This document shows, one piece after another, positions 37,295 to 52,160 of a stretch of DNA of 64,000 nucleotides. The position numbers were made by a program, and so were the translations under genes. The DNA is taken from the NCBI RefSeq assembly GCF_024713945.1, contig NC_134677.1:4219001-4283000 (forward strand), in the 5' to 3' direction. The notes under the pieces are model-generated. The model did no database searches, had not been told where the DNA came from, and saw only the letters and a program-made list of their open reading frames with translations. Origin of the DNA: Dermatophagoides farinae (lineage: Eukaryota; Arthropoda; Arachnida; Sarcoptiformes; Pyroglyphidae). Position 1 is the first letter of the stretch. Each line of letters opens with the position of its first letter.

Positions 37295-40200
37295 CTGGTT
37301 GAAACAAAAAAAAAATATAAACAAATTATCAATAAATGAGACAAAAATCCAATCAAATACAATGCAAATTACAACCATAAACCTGTTTTTTTAAGTTAGT
37401 GGAAAAATTTATAAAAATATCTCTTGCTAAATCAACTAAGATTCTATAAAATTGATCGAAGACAACAACGGATTTGTTCTCATTGAATAAATAAGAGCTG
37501 AACATCAAAAACATAAACACGTAAGCATACATAGGAAAAAATACATAAAAACTTTCAATCGAACAGAATCGGTATTAACGAGCAATCAACAACAAGAAAG
37601 TAGAAAAACAAATTTTTTTAAAAAAAAGACAACTGTAAATTGGTCTGTCTATTTGAATACAATCTAGTTTAATGAAGATGATGATAGTAGAATTAATAGT
37701 TGAGCTAAAATCGGTTAAAATACATCAAATTAGTGTTTCAAGTTTTTTCCAAATTCGTCATCATCAGTTATACCTTCTTCTCTCTCTTTCTAGTTACTAT
37801 TAAGATGTTAAATAGTACTAATCTCAATAAATGAGAAAAAAAGAATGGAGAAAAATAAAGTGGAATCTTTCTAATTTATCGTATATAGAAATTAGACAAT
37901 ATTCAATGTGGAATAATGAAAAAAGGGTTGCATTTTGATATAAGTTTATATATATTTTTCTTTAATACCTATAATGCATTGAACGATTGTTGGTGGAAAT
38001 AAAATCCAAGGCTTATATGATGTGTGTGTGTGTGTGTGTAACGTTTGAAACATTGGACAATCATGATGATTATAATAATGAAAATAATTAATGAATGAAA
38101 TAAAAGAAAATCCTGGATCAAATTTGGTGTATAGAAAAATTACTTTTTTAAAAGGTGCCTATGAATGATATATAATTAATATAATGGATTATCCCAAAAA
38201 GTGACATGGGTTGATTTTCTATACTTGTTTGTCATATTAAACTATATCATGATGATATGACAGTTTCCCTTACTTGCTTATACATTCATCATGTCATCAT
38301 TCATTCACTGAAATGTATGGATATGTACAATATTTAATTAGAATCACTTTAATTAAAATGATTTTCATTGAAAAAAAGCTCAGTATTTTTTTCTGACTTG
38401 ATATTGCTGTATAATGTGGATGAATTGCTGGTGGTACCCTGTATATATTTGTGAGTATGTAAGGACCATGAAAAGATTGAGATGGAGAAAGAAATTATTT
38501 AGCTGATTTTAATCACTTGACATTCTTTCTATATATCAATGGCCACCATATATATAACTCGAAACCGTTCGTTTTTCTTATTGTTTTTCTTTTCTTTTTT
38601 TTGCATCAACATCATCATCATCATCATCGTTGTTGTTGTTGGGTGAAAATGAGAGCTTGAATCATCACTCACGAGAATATATATGTAATTTTAATCATTT
38701 TCTCTCATGAGGGTATGAGGATTAATATTGCTTGAATAAGAAAAATAAAGCTAAAAAAACCCCTTGGAAATAAAGATAACAATTATAATGATGATGAGAT
38801 GATGATGATTTTGGCTCAGGATGTTCATTGAAATGCATATATATTGCATAAATAAATAAATGTATGAACCATATGATTTTCGCATAAATCACACTTGAAT
38901 TAACAAACTAGATCTAGATCTAGATCGTCATTTATCAATCTATATATAAAATGAGCATTGAGAATATATCAAATCGATTATTGGAAGCTACCTTAATCGG
39001 ATACTACTACTACTACTGTTTAGCCATTGGCCTATCAAAACATGAATATTCATTCAAAATGACATGCGTATCACATTTGATGATTTTAGATAAAAAAAAT
39101 AGTTTTGATTTAATACCATTACTCATGATGATGATGATTACGCAAATGATGATTGTGAATTCCAACAAAAAAAACACTAATTAACAAAAAAATCTATTTC
39201 TATGAATTCTATCATCATTATCATCATCATCATCATCATGTTTGTTCATTAGCAAAATAAAAAGCTATATATATGATTATTATTATCCTCATTATTGCCT
39301 ATAAAATAAACGGGAATAATCAACAATGTTGGAAAAAAGAGAAGAAAAAATTCTTTCTATAATGGACATACAAAGCAATAGTGAAAGTTTTGCATACAAA
39401 AAAAATTGAATAAATATTATTGTAATGTCCAATTTATTCCTCAAAAAATTTCAAAATAAAAATTTAATAAATTTTTTCGGATTATGAAGGAATAAATTCT
39501 CATTTTGTTTGTTCCATATTCATATTTTAAGTGCATTGACACACACACACACAAAAAAAAATTCTGATTCACTATTGTAACGTTATTATTTGTAAGAAAA
39601 TATCAAATACATAAATAATTCAGATATATCGATGTACAATACGTGGAAAAACATCAATATATGAATAATTTATTTTTGTTTATTTGATTAACCATACTAA
39701 ATTTGGATTCGTATCGATATACAAGATATAACTGTAACTTGAATAGAAAAAAATATTAAAATTTACTCATGAAAAACGTTGATTTTCATCGTAAAATAGT
39801 ACAAAAGATTCCTAGGTGAAGATTTTTTAAATCAGCAACACATACATTTGTCATTTGTTAACGTTTTCAAAAAAAATATCACTCAATAATAAACGAAAAT
39901 GGAAAACATACGATATGTGTCAACGGTAGGAGGCAGTTTTTTCTAGATTCGATTAGATTGACATTCAATCGACTTTCAAAAGAAAAATATTAATATTATT
40001 ATCATTTCTCATTCTATTCAAACATCTTAAGTTTTTTCGATGAAAAAAAATCAAATATTAAAAAAATTCTTCATTTATTTTTGTTATTAAATTTTTTCGT
40101 TTTCAAGTCATTCCATAGGACAAATATAATAAATTCAAACGAAAACATGATACGAAATGCACATAAACACACACACACACACACTATACATCAAGTTGAC

Positions 40201-40520
40201 GAGAATGAGAAAAAAAAATTTGAATTTGCTTAGAATAAAGTTTACATAGCCTACGATCACTGATTATGTATGTGATGTTACAGGGCATATAATAATAATA
40301 TTTGAAAGAAAATTCAAGATTAGAATATAATGAATGAATAAATGTTATGCATCAATAACTGTAGTAATTTTATTAATATTATCTTGATATATAAGAAAAA
40401 AAAGTGTGGGGAAAAAAAGAAGAGGAAAAAAATTGAAAAAACTCAAAATTTGGTTGGTTAAGTTTCGTTTGTGTGTGTGTGTATGTATGTGATAGAAAAA
40501 CCTAAAACTTTTTTGTATAT

Positions 40521-40600
40521 GACAAGAAAGTGCAGCGCCTGTCAGGTGCTTATCATAGGCCCTCCATTTACACCAGCATCAGCAGTAACAGAACCGTGAT
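40521..40600. promoter_or_regulatory. GC-richer non-repetitive island in the spalt intron
   Basis: About 80 bases (AAGTGCAGCGCCTGTCAGG, TAGGCCCTCCATTTACACC, AGCATCAGCAGTAACAG) of complex sequence in otherwise simple AT-rich DNA. On the minus strand one frame reads GSVTADAGVNGGPMIST then stop, but no acceptor precedes it, so I favour a conserved non-coding element over an exon. Confidence 0.25.
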
Positions 40601-40797
40601 TTTCGTAATTTTATTTTTATTTTATTTCATTTTGATATTAAATATGTTTCGTGTATGCGTATGAGTTTACTATATAATATAAATGTCAATAGTCCAAAAG
40701 GATGGTGTTTTTTTTCATTTATTTTTTTTCCCATTTCTTTAGTTTAGTCTAACTAACTGTGGTCGATTGAATTGAAATCCAAAGTTCCGGTATTCCA

Positions 40798-40847
40798 GAG
40801 CAGAGTCTGCTCCAATTATGAGTGGCTGGTTTTCATAAAGCACTCAT
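40798..40847. other. Two adjacent potential hairpins
   Basis: GAGCAGA-G-TCTGCTC (40798-40812) is a perfect 7 bp inverted repeat. It is followed by ATGAGTG...CACTCAT (arms 40818-40824 and 40841-40847) with a 16-base loop. Both lie within a GC-richer island of the spalt intron. They could form structured RNA or be chance. Confidence 0.3.
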
Positions 40848-43800
40848 AAAAATTATTATATATAAAAAAAATTATTATTATATATATTACTTGTGTGTTA
40901 TTTGAGTATTTGTTCATAATAATTTCAATAAAGTAACCGAAAGAAAAAAAAATTACACTATGAAGAAGAAAAGGAAGTGGTATCTTTCATTGGGCTGTGA
41001 ATGTTGTCAATAACCAAAAGAATATTCGATGTATAATATAAAAAAGATATAAGAAAGAAAAAAATTCCATTTCAAATAAGATTTGCCCTTTGCTCCGCCT
41101 TATTTATTAGATGGGCAAAAAAAAGTGATGATGATGATGATCATAACTTTTTTATAAGTTAAGAAATATTTATAACCATAACTATACAGATTTAATATTC
41201 TATATATATGCTTTTGTGTGGCCCTATGACGCCAAAAAAAAATACATAAAATGGCGTAAGTGTGTGCTACCACTACAATGAATGGTATGAGTTTTAATAT
41301 GAATTATGTAATAGTATACAAACACATACAACCTGAAAAGTATGGTAAGACGAAAAAAAAACAGGCGGGCATTAGTTTAAGTTCAAATGAATGAATGTTG
41401 GCTCCATCATCAACAACAAACCAACCAACCAATCATCAAACCAAAAAAAATAAAAAAATATGAAAAATGTAGAATCCAATCATAGCTAGATGAAGAAGTG
41501 AATAGAAAAAAGAATATATGTGTGCAGCGTTCAGTGATGATGAGGGAGGGCATCATCATCATCATCATCAAAAGCTGTCACACATAGAATAGGCTACAAA
41601 ACTAATACCATAAAGAAAGAAAGAAAGAAGAGAAGCGATGAAAAAATGGGCGCCATTAAAAAACAAGCTCAAATAATTTAAAATTGCAGAAATAGAGAAA
41701 GAGAGAATTAAAAAAAAATTATCGTTGAATGACATTTATGATTGTGCGTGTGTATAATAGGGTTTTTATTCATGGTTGAAATCATTATAAAAAAATATAC
41801 ATAAATAAACAAACACACGGGTCAAATGTCTTGTAAGAGAAAAAAATAAAAACAGGATGAAGACATGGATAAAACCTTGAATACAATGAAAAATCTTATT
41901 ATCCATTCACCAATGATAATGAATAATAATTATTATAGATTCAGCGAGTAATCTTTGTATTGTTTAGGCTCGTAAAGAAACTATTATCATAATGGCCATG
42001 AAGAAATCATCAAAAGCCTGTTGTCATTGTATAGTATTTTATTTATAGAAAACTACAACAACAACAACAAAAAATGATAATTTTTCAAAAGATTAAAAAT
42101 ATTTGATATTAATAAAAAAAAATTTCATTGCATCAAAACGGAAACAATAATAATAAATGTTCATTTGATATGAAAGAAAGATGAACATTGTGATTGAAAC
42201 AAAACCCCAAAATGATGGATGTGTGTATGGAAAATAATGATAAAGGCAGAGAAATGACGAAAAAGTAAAATAAATGACAAACAAATGAAAAATTGGCATC
42301 ATCATATAAAACAAAATAGTGTATACACAAATGTAAATGGATGGATCAAGTCGCCATATTCATGTCATGTTATTAATGCCATGTTGAATAAAGTTTTTTT
42401 CTTCTTCTTTACACTTTTTATCCTTGGGTTCCATTCATGGGTGGCAGTCATTCGCTCTATCTATCTAATATATACATTGCTTCCACATGACAGAGTTTAA
42501 TTTGTCTTCTCAAATTTTTGTTTCTTGTATTTTTTTTCTGTATAATTTTTGTTCCACTAAGATATCTTATTCATTCATTTGTTCATTATTATATTATGAT
42601 TATTATTATATTAGTTTTATTGTTATTTTTGGTATATTATATTTGAATAAAATATTAAGGGAAAAATGATTTGAAATTCGCACTGTTCTCATCTAATAAG
42701 CTCATCATTCAAAACTTGAAATTCTTTCTAGCTATATGTATGCATGAATTCAATGTGTGTGTGTGTGTGAATGATTAAAACAAACAGAATTCAGTAAATG
42801 GAGAATAATAATCAGTTTTTAGTATGGAATAATGTCAATTTTATGACAAAACGACAAAATTACGACGACAAACATTGAACATTGTAAATGATGATGATCA
42901 TAATGTTCAAGCCATAAATGTTGATACCATTTAGTTAGACAAGTTTGCACCAAAATGAGTATATTCATATACTACCAAATTCTGTGTGTTTATTCATGTT
43001 CAATATCACACTTCTTTATTCATTTATCTGCCAGAATTGTCAGCTCATATAATAATGACTTATTTTTATTACGAATAATTTACAAATGACTTTAAATGCA
43101 ACATTGAAATGTTAGATTATTTTTCCAAATAATGACAAAATGATGAAAGTAACAACTAAACTCTTTTCATTTATAATAGTTAAATGTTGTATACATACAT
43201 ATGTTTATAAAGTATAAATGTTAAAATTGTATCAAATTCTGAAGGATGAAAGATTGCCGATTTGTTCACACTCAAACAAACTTCTTGTGTTTCAATTCTA
43301 TATACATTGAACATTTGTATTTTTGTTTTTTTTTCGAAAAAAAGTTGAATAATTGATAAACAGAAAAAAAATTACAATGAAATTATTTTTGTTTATCAAT
43401 TTGAAACCACATATGACCATTAGTTTATATGTGGATCATAGAGTAAATATAGAATTTCCCTATAGGGGTGAAATGAATGAAAAAATTATGAAGAATTATC
43501 CATTCATTCATTTATTCATCAATCCATCTTTTATCTTGATACAAATTATTTCGGATTTAATGTTCATTTGCATACACACACACACACACACACACAAGCA
43601 CATTCTGTCGATTCGACTCATTTAATTTCTAATTATAATTTAAGCCGTAAACCGTTCAATTTTTTTTCTTCATTTTCGTTGCTGCTTAGAATAACTGGAT
43701 GAATAAATATGACAAACGTCGGTATGCCAAACGCAAAAGGGAAAAATCTTGTTCTTGTTGTTGATAAAAATTATTTTCTAAAAATAAATAAATGTTTCTT

Positions 43801-44713
43801 TAATTTTTTTTTCCAACCAAAAACAAAAAATTCTATAACTTTCGGTCAGTGATATAATGAAAACAAACTAACTGATTCTGATATATGAAAATGTAAATGA
43901 TCATAATGATGGTCGATAATCTTATGAGACAAAAATGAATGTCTATAGTTATTTACTGAGAGAAAAAAATATCCGTCTTTCAATCTAAGCATCAATAATA
44001 ATAACAACAACACAAACAAAATGTTTTCAACCACTGGAATAAACATTCATCTGGAACTATACGAAAAAAAAATAATGTTATTCCTTGTTCGTTATTCGTA
44101 GTTCAACTACGGGACTAACTAACTCGGAAAAAATTGAATCAAAAAAAAAACTTTTAGAAAATAAATGAATAAATGAAAAAAAAAATTATGAATTGATGAT
44201 GTGAAACGATCACATTCACAATCTGTGTGTGTGTGTGTGTTTCATAACGGTCTGTTTAAAGTTTTTTTTTACTTGTTCTCGTCTGAGTCATAAAAATTCA
44301 ATTGATATTTATTTTTTCAATCAATATTTATGTTGAAAACATTCAATCGAATCAATATTACCATTATGGAAAACACTATCAATAACAACAAACGAGAAAA
44401 TGATGCAATGAGAGAAAAAAAAATTCATATAAAATAATAACATTTATATAGTCGACAGAATCATTTTTTATGAATGCAAAAAAAAGAGAAAAAAACGAAT
44501 ACGAATACGATTGACATGACGACCCTACCCGTTTTCTTTTCTTTTTTTTTTTTTTTGTTTGTTTATTCGTTGGTATATATGAAACGAACGGAATGAAATT
44601 CATTTGCATTTAAATATATGTACCGGGAGATTCATTTATCCAATGAACTATTTATAAATATTGTGAAGAAATAGAAACGAAAAAAAAGAGAGACCAAAGA
44701 CTTCAACATATAC

Positions 44714-44989
44714 ATGTCGAACCCTGAACTGTATTACTTTCTGTATAAAGCATATGATGATGTCATATATGTTGGACAATTTGATGTTATGATTTTTAAA
44801 TCAATCTATTTATCTATTCATATATTGGTGTTTTTTTTTGTTACGGTTTGTCATCCATTCAAACGTTTGTTTGACTGTTCCGGTTTTGAATTTATTTTGA
44901 AAAGAAAAGTTTTATGGAACAAAAGAGTCTCTCGAACTGAATGGATGTGTGTAGAGCCCATAGAAACATTGAGCCCACTGTTAGTTTAG
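44714..44989 (+). CDS. Hypothetical 91-residue ORF inside the spalt intron (opposite strand)
   Basis: Begins MSNPELYYFLYKAYDD and has one likely membrane segment (IFKSIYLSIHILVFFFVTVC). It ends with a mixed basic region (FILKRKVLWNKRVSRTEWMC). Residue composition is more balanced than in the surrounding chance frames, and a TATAAAT lies near 44653, about 60 bases upstream of the ATG. I recognise no family. It may be a spurious frame. Confidence 0.22.
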   Translation: MSNPELYYFLYKAYDDVIYVGQFDVMIFKSIYLSIHILVFFFVTVCHPFKRLFDCSGFEFILKRKVLWNKRVSRTEWMCVEPIETLSPLLV

Positions 44990-47800
44990 ATTAAATGATG
45001 ATGTAAGATTACAAACTGACATAAACAAACGAAAAGAAATGAAAAAGGGGCATAAATGTCAAACAAGATTGTACAAAAAAAACTGAAGCCGAATTATTGG
45101 TTGTCCCAGATGTCAATTAATTTTTTTCAAATGGAAATATAATGCTCATTTTGGTTATTGTTGTTCATTTTTTTCCCTCAATTACAATAATATATTATGA
45201 TTGATTTGAACTTTAATCGATAAATATTGTACCAAGTAATATCATCAACTGAAAAAGTGAAAAAGAAAAAAAAATTCAATTTTAAGAATACATGGAAACA
45301 AAGGTAGAACACTAATGATTAATTGAAAATTCTTTTCTCCAATATTTTCTGGACAAATGTATTAATTTTTTTCTCATTTCTAATAATCATTGACAACGAA
45401 TAGACAAATTATAAGACATATAAGTACAAACTAATGAATAGATCACGAATGTATGCAAATTGAAAATTTTTCATTGTCTTATTTGTTTGTTTTGTTTGAT
45501 TTCTAATTGAAAAATTTAATTTCCAAACCGATCATCATTATACATAAGGATGTCAAACACACATTACATCTCAATGGTAACTTCATTATAATCGCCAAAA
45601 ACAAAACGAGAAAAAGTTATTAAGGATCAAGAAATAAACTATTCGCCATTCTACAATAGTAATTAATTGATAATGGAAATGATCATTTTGGTTTCGATTT
45701 ATAATGATGATGATCAACTAAGAGAGAAATACAAGATAAATAAGAACAATCGAATCAACGTAAAATAAATGAAAAATAAACAAACATCCTCATCAGCTGA
45801 AAAACAAACAGACATTCTCAATTCATTCAATACATATGTTTGATTGTTTTTTGTCTTGAGTTTTTTTTGCACTAATAATAATATCATAATGAAATAGAAT
45901 CGAAACAATACAATACAGGTAGCTCAAGCCACTTGTGTATATACAAACCATGGTGATGGTCATTTTTCATTGAAATTATTATTATTATTATTATAGCTAC
46001 TTATTATTTTTCTGTGGAAATGGCAATATAAATACATAGGTACATGCCAAATACGGTAGATGCAAGTTTATACTACTAGTGGCTATTAGCTAATATCATC
46101 ATCATTATTATCATCATCATCATACATAATTACCATTATGGCCATATCAATGATGATGATTTTACCTGATGCATTGTAATAAGCTTGGTTGTTGTTGCTG
46201 TTGTTGTTGTTTTTTTTTGTTATCTTAAAAAAAACCATCAATGAATGGATCATCCCGATTTGGATAAATCAAAGTAAATATAACGATAATGATGATGATG
46301 ATGATATCGTGAAATAAGCTAAATACGAATGTTTCACATCATCACAATTCGATTGGAAAAAAATGAATAAAAACAACTACATCGCGAACAAACAAACCAA
46401 ACTGGAAAAAAAATATTTTACCAACGAGATGATGATGATGATTAGAATTGAGATAGATTATTATTATAACATAAAGATATATTTGAATGATTGAAATTGT
46501 TTTTTTCATTGAATGGAAAATCTGACAACAACAACAACAATCAAAGTATAAATAAATAAGGATTCAGATGACCCATCATCAAATCATAATTATAATGCAT
46601 CAATAATTTTATGGCATTGATATTATTATGTCTACAAGCATATATATAAAACATTGTGCATATCTCATTCATATAAAAACTAATCTCTTTTTAATCTTTT
46701 TCTTTATATTAATGTTGTCGCAAAATAGTTTTTTTTTGTTTGTCGTTTCACACACACTCACACACACACACACAAACATTCTGTTGATGGAAATGGAATA
46801 ATAATACAATGATGGCCATTTGTAATCATAATATACAAGTCAATTTTCTATTTTTTTTTTATAAGCCATGATGATCCATAATTCGTATGCGGCCAATTGT
46901 ATATAATTGTAATTTACAATTATTATTACTATTTTTTTCACTATTGCTGAAAATTCTTGATTCTATATGATGATGATCATATCATCCTTGGATATATACT
47001 GTTATTAATTCCATTATTATTATTTGAACATTCTCCATCATCACGATTATTATCCTTTTTTTCGTGTGGGGGCAAAAAAAAAAGAATGACATATGAAAAT
47101 AATACAACAACAATCGAAAGACTACTGAACCGATAAATAAGATACAAAAATTCAATGCTTCATATAAAAGATGGATACATAAATTATAAATGTACATCAA
47201 TTTGAAATAAATCCGTTCTAATCTGTATAACAAACAGTATAAGTGTGTGTGTGATGATTATAATAGGAAATAATAACCTCGAAATTTTCTTTCTTATTTA
47301 TCTAGAGTCAAATATTGTCATGGTGCAATAACATAAATAAAAATAAATAAATAAAAACAATTTGATATTGGTTTTTAAGAACAATGGGTTTTTTCATTTT
47401 GGCAACAATTTCATTCAATCATCCTAATGGTCAAGCAGACAAAAAAAATTTGGCTTATTTATTGAAAAACAAATATATGCCATGTGGAAAGTTGTTTAGA
47501 AAAAAAATCATACAATTTAGAAATTCTTAGCTATGTCGAAATTGTTTTCAAAATGATGATCATAACATAATAATTTTGATCAAATGGAAAAAAAAATTTT
47601 GGATAAATTATAGCCTAGGATTAATTTTTACATATACAAGTCATTCACATAAAGTCTTCTTTATTCATTGAGTATTTTGTTTGTAACAATTATTTTTGTA
47701 GCCGATCCAGAATAAAATTTATGTTTCATATGAGAAGACAAACAACACACACACACACACACACATTGAATGTAACTGAAAATAACAAGAATTAACCTAC

Positions 47801-48751
47801 CGTTCAATATTGTAGACGTTGATGTGGTCGTTGGACTATTGAAACTATTATTATTTGGTGAACAATTAATGAAGTGACTAAAATTATTTTTTCCAATATT
47901 ATTATTGGTTGATGTCGATACGAAAAGATTGTCTTGATTGTTGTTGTTGTTGTTGCTATTATGATAGGATTTAAATTTGACATCAAACATTGATGCCGGT
48001 GAATAGTGATTGATAGTCGATTGATTTGTAAATGTTTTTGCTTGCGTTTGATCCGTTTGATGATGATGGCCGTTTGTTTCTATTGAATTTTTTCGCCTAC
48101 AACTATTACCATCGTGGCCATTGTCGATCGATTCTTGTTGAACATTTTGTTCGAAAGCGGCAATCGTTTCTCGTGTTATAATATCAATCGATGATCGTTT
48201 ATGATGATGAGAATAATCAGATGATATTAATTTTCTTTCAACATCATCGCCATTATTTTGTTGTTGTTTAGCTAAATGAATATTCAATAATTGACAATTG
48301 TTTGTTGTTATCTTTGAATCATTAATTAAATTGTTATTGTCATTATTGCCTTTGTCATGATTATCATTTTCTGTAACATGAGCATCTAATGCAACCAATG
48401 GTTGAATATTAGACTGTTTTTCTTTTTTAAATCGTTTCAAATTAACACTATCAAAATTTTCATTATTAGTCGTTTCATCAATGAAATCATCAATATTTTT
48501 GTCGATATTATTATGATGATGATAATGACCTTTGTCTTGATTATGTTTACGATTTTGATGATTGTTATTATTATTATTATGTTTGTTGAAACGATGATTG
48601 CCTTCGAGCAATGTATCGGTCGAAAGCAATTGTTGTTGTTGTTGTTGTTGTTGCTGTAGATGATGATCAATTTCCGAATTTTGACTTTGCTGATCTTTGA
48701 TGGCTACGGTATTATTATTATCATTGCTCGTTTTTGAATGACCGATTATAT
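47801..48751 (-). CDS. sal: Probable upstream coding exon of spalt (low-complexity Asn/Gln/His-rich)
   Basis: The acceptor is a long pyrimidine tract ending TATATATAG (48753-48752) and the donor is GTAGGT at 47800. The exon starts in phase 1 and ends in phase 1 (AAC G), exactly what the next minus-strand coding exon (from 37294) needs. Joined, the eight exons give 2,093 residues plus stop without a break. The sequence is rich in poly-Asn, poly-Gln and His runs, with islands such as VNLKRFKKEKQSNIQPLVAL, RKLISSDYSHHHKRSSIDI and SPASMFDVKFKSYH, and carries no zinc finger. SALL proteins normally have a long disordered region before the first finger pair. The linkage is inferred from phase, strand and composition. 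Exons between 37.3 and 47.8 kb, or a separate gene, remain possible. It has no start codon of its own, so at least one more 5' exon exists. Confidence 0.6.
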
Positions 48752-51700
48752 CTATATATAAAGAGACAAAATGAAAAAAAAACAATAATAAAAACATTTG
48801 AAACAAACAAATGGTATAATGGTTATCCAAAAAAAATTCGTATGATCAAACAATGGCTACCAATAATTAGATCATTACGATTTTTTTCAGGGGGGGAAGA
48901 GAGGAAGAAGAAGGAAGATAATTTCAAAATGTATTTGAAACAACCAATTTATGATGATGATTGCTAACAATAACAAAAATACTAATAATAATGATTAAAA
49001 CAATCGAAAAAATGAACGTAAACCAAAAGAAACAAAAAAATTTTGTAGATCAATAAAAACTTTCAACGGTGTTCGGATATAATACTATTATAATATAACG
49101 GAGATCAATTTAATATCAATATATTGACGGCTTCATGTATTTGTTTGTTGGCAATTATTGTTGACGCCATTATTGATGTGGTGGTGGTGGTGGTGGCTGG
49201 GAAAATGGGAAGCCTATGGTGGCTAGTTGTATACAGAGTCATTCATATATGGGAATATTATTATAGAATCCATCTCTTTCTCTATATTTATATATTATCA
49301 AATAATGATGAAGATAATTGTCAATTTTATGAACCTGAATTTTGTCCAAATGTGTATATGGTACATTACATTTGTGTATGTGTGTGTGTGTGTGTACATA
49401 TTGCCAAGGGATCCAAATATATCTATATGGACATCATCATCATCATTGTGGAATAAAATTGTGAAAGAAAAAAAAGAAAACCTAATAAACATTTCGTATT
49501 ACATATAATTGTTATTAGCATTATAATAGCCGCAGCAACAATTCGTTTTTTGGATATATTTGATTCGTATTCCATATATCTATTGGTTCATTCATTCAAT
49601 TTCATGATGATGATGATGATGAGCAAATATTTAATGCGTTTGCTGTCTATTTTTTTTTACTTTCGTTTCTGTGTGTGTGTGTGTGTGTGTTGCAGAAAAA
49701 AGTAATATTATATTTGATCATGATGATGATGAGAATAAAAACACACACACACACACCATAGACATTGTATTAATATGGGCTACCGATCACTATCATCATC
49801 ATCATCATCATCATCATTATGGGCACCAAAAGTCATCTTCACCATGAATGATCAAGAAATAAAGAACAAAAAAAAAGAATAACGTAGTGTATCAAAATAA
49901 CAAAGAAAAAAAAATCGAAAACAAATATCAATCTTAATTTTCAATCCGGTAATGTGTATATATTTATGATCATCATTAAAATTGAAAGTCATCATAATGT
50001 CCATGAAGCCAAGCAAAAAAAAATGATGATGAGAATAATGGCAGATCCAATCAATTCAACGCATATTGATTTTTTTTGAAAAGAATCAACATAGAATATC
50101 AAGGCATTTTTTTCTGCTTAGTGTTCAAGCAAAAAAAAAGAGAGAAATAATAGCCATAGAAACGGACAATTTCCGGCATTTTTTTCCGCTACAAAATGAT
50201 CGTCATCATCATATATTTGACACATTCAATATATGAAAAAAAAATTCATAAATTCTATGTGAATAATAATGACGATTATTATTAAGTCACCAATCAAATA
50301 GAGTAAAATAAGATGTCAATTGGTTGTAAACAATGATAGAGGGTAGAGATAAAATCGGGACATATTTTCTATTGCATTATTGCGATAAATGCCTGCCAGC
50401 TCAACAAACTTTTCTATTTTGATGAATCAATATCAATAATATTAATACCACACACACGCATACAGACGTATATAATATTAAAAAAAAAAGATTTTAAAAG
50501 CAAACAAAAATTTCAGACAATTTAAACGATGAGGGTATATATATAATATAAGAATCGTATTCGTGTGTGCCACGTGTAGCTCGTGTGTGTGTGTGTATCA
50601 TATAGCAGCAGTCAATTGAACTAAATCTATTCGGATGCAAATAGATATATATCTATGTTTCCTCAAGCCAATGTGAATGTTGTGAATGTGTCAATCTCAA
50701 TAAAAACTAAACGATTTTTTGTTGTTGAATATATTTGCACAGACACACAAACACACACACACACACACATCGACCACGAATGATGAAAAATAATCCTTGA
50801 ACAAATATGGATATACAATGAGAATTCAATCAGATTTCTTCTTTACTACAACCAAAATGATTAGTTATAATTCAAGTAATATTGAAAATTAATTTCATTT
50901 TTTTTTTGCTCATCTCATAAATAGTTGTTGGTTGATATTGGTCGTTTTATGATTTTTATATACATTATATTTGTCACATTTCAATCAATCCAAAAATGAC
51001 TCAAAATCTATATTGAAGGAACTGGTGTTTTTTTCTGACTAGGATTTCAATATGGTATATTAACATATGAATGTACTCGATTCGATTCGATTCAATCTCA
51101 TCGTTCATAACGTATACCATAAACACACACACACAAAAACACACAAACATATCGAAATAAAACGGATTCTAATTTTCTGGTATATAATAATATTCTATTG
51201 TTATTATTCGAGAGTATATACTATCAAATAAGTGATCCAACCAAAATGAAAAAAAAACGAAATGGTGCCAGGCCATCAAAATAATAATAATAATACCAGC
51301 CAAAAAATGAGAATAAATGAATGAATGAGACAATGGATTTATGTCTGTGTCATATAATTCATACATACATACACAAATAGGAAACAACCATAGTCCGGAA
51401 CAATTTTCAAGAAATGAATCAAATCGAAACCCAGAAAAAAAAGTGGAGAGAATATATATATAAATATTAACCAGAAAGGCAGCAGAGGAAAATGAATTGA
51501 AGAATAGACAATGTAGAATTTGAATGAAGACTGTGGATTATTCGTGCGTAAATTTTAATTTGCCATCTTTTTTCCCTTGTCTTTTGCTTTCTAACTTTAC
51601 TTGTATTTTTCATTTGATACAACAATATATCCTGTATGTGTATGCTCACTGGTTTTCGAATATTACATCTCTCTGCTCTGTTGTTGTTTCGGGTTGTTGG

Positions 51701-52129
51701 AAAACAGAATTTAACAGTATACATGTGTGGCTGAATATTTTTTTCTTTTTTTTTCTCTCTCTCTTTTTCTGATATCGGGGGTGGATGACGGTAGAAATAT
51801 AAAAAGCAGAAATGAATGATCACATTTTACATTCACTGGTGGTTGAATAAATAGCAACAACAACAACAACAACAATGATACACAATTCATTGAGATATCG
51901 GTATATCATACTGTAAATAACGCAATGAATCAGAGTGTAAAAAATTGTATGATAATCTTTATTCAACTACAGAAAAAATAACATCGGACATTGAACGAGA
52001 TCCAATTTGAAAATGTTTTCATACATTGTAAACATTACGAATTGACCATTGAAGAAAATGACTCTAGTAAAGAAATCTATCCAAAAAAAAAAATCATAGT
52101 AAGAAAATTCAATTAGAAATAAAAATAAG

Positions 52130-52160
52130 ACAATTGCGTCTTATAGTCGCGATTTTAGGG
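52130..52160. mobile_element. Solo right end of family A MITE
   Basis: ATTGCGTCTTATAGTCGCGA then TTTTAGGG followed by TA is the right terminus of family A. No matching left end lies within several hundred bases upstream, so the copy is truncated. Confidence 0.6.

Larger units (their letters stand above)
37295..47800 (-). other. Large putative spalt intron (about 10.5 kb)
   Basis: Mostly AT-rich simple sequence with GATn, CAn and poly-A. Two non-repetitive, GC-richer islands stand out, at 40521-40600 and 40770-40850. One ATG-started opposite-strand frame lies at 44714-44989. Long introns at developmental loci commonly hold enhancers; none can be named here. Confidence 0.45.
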
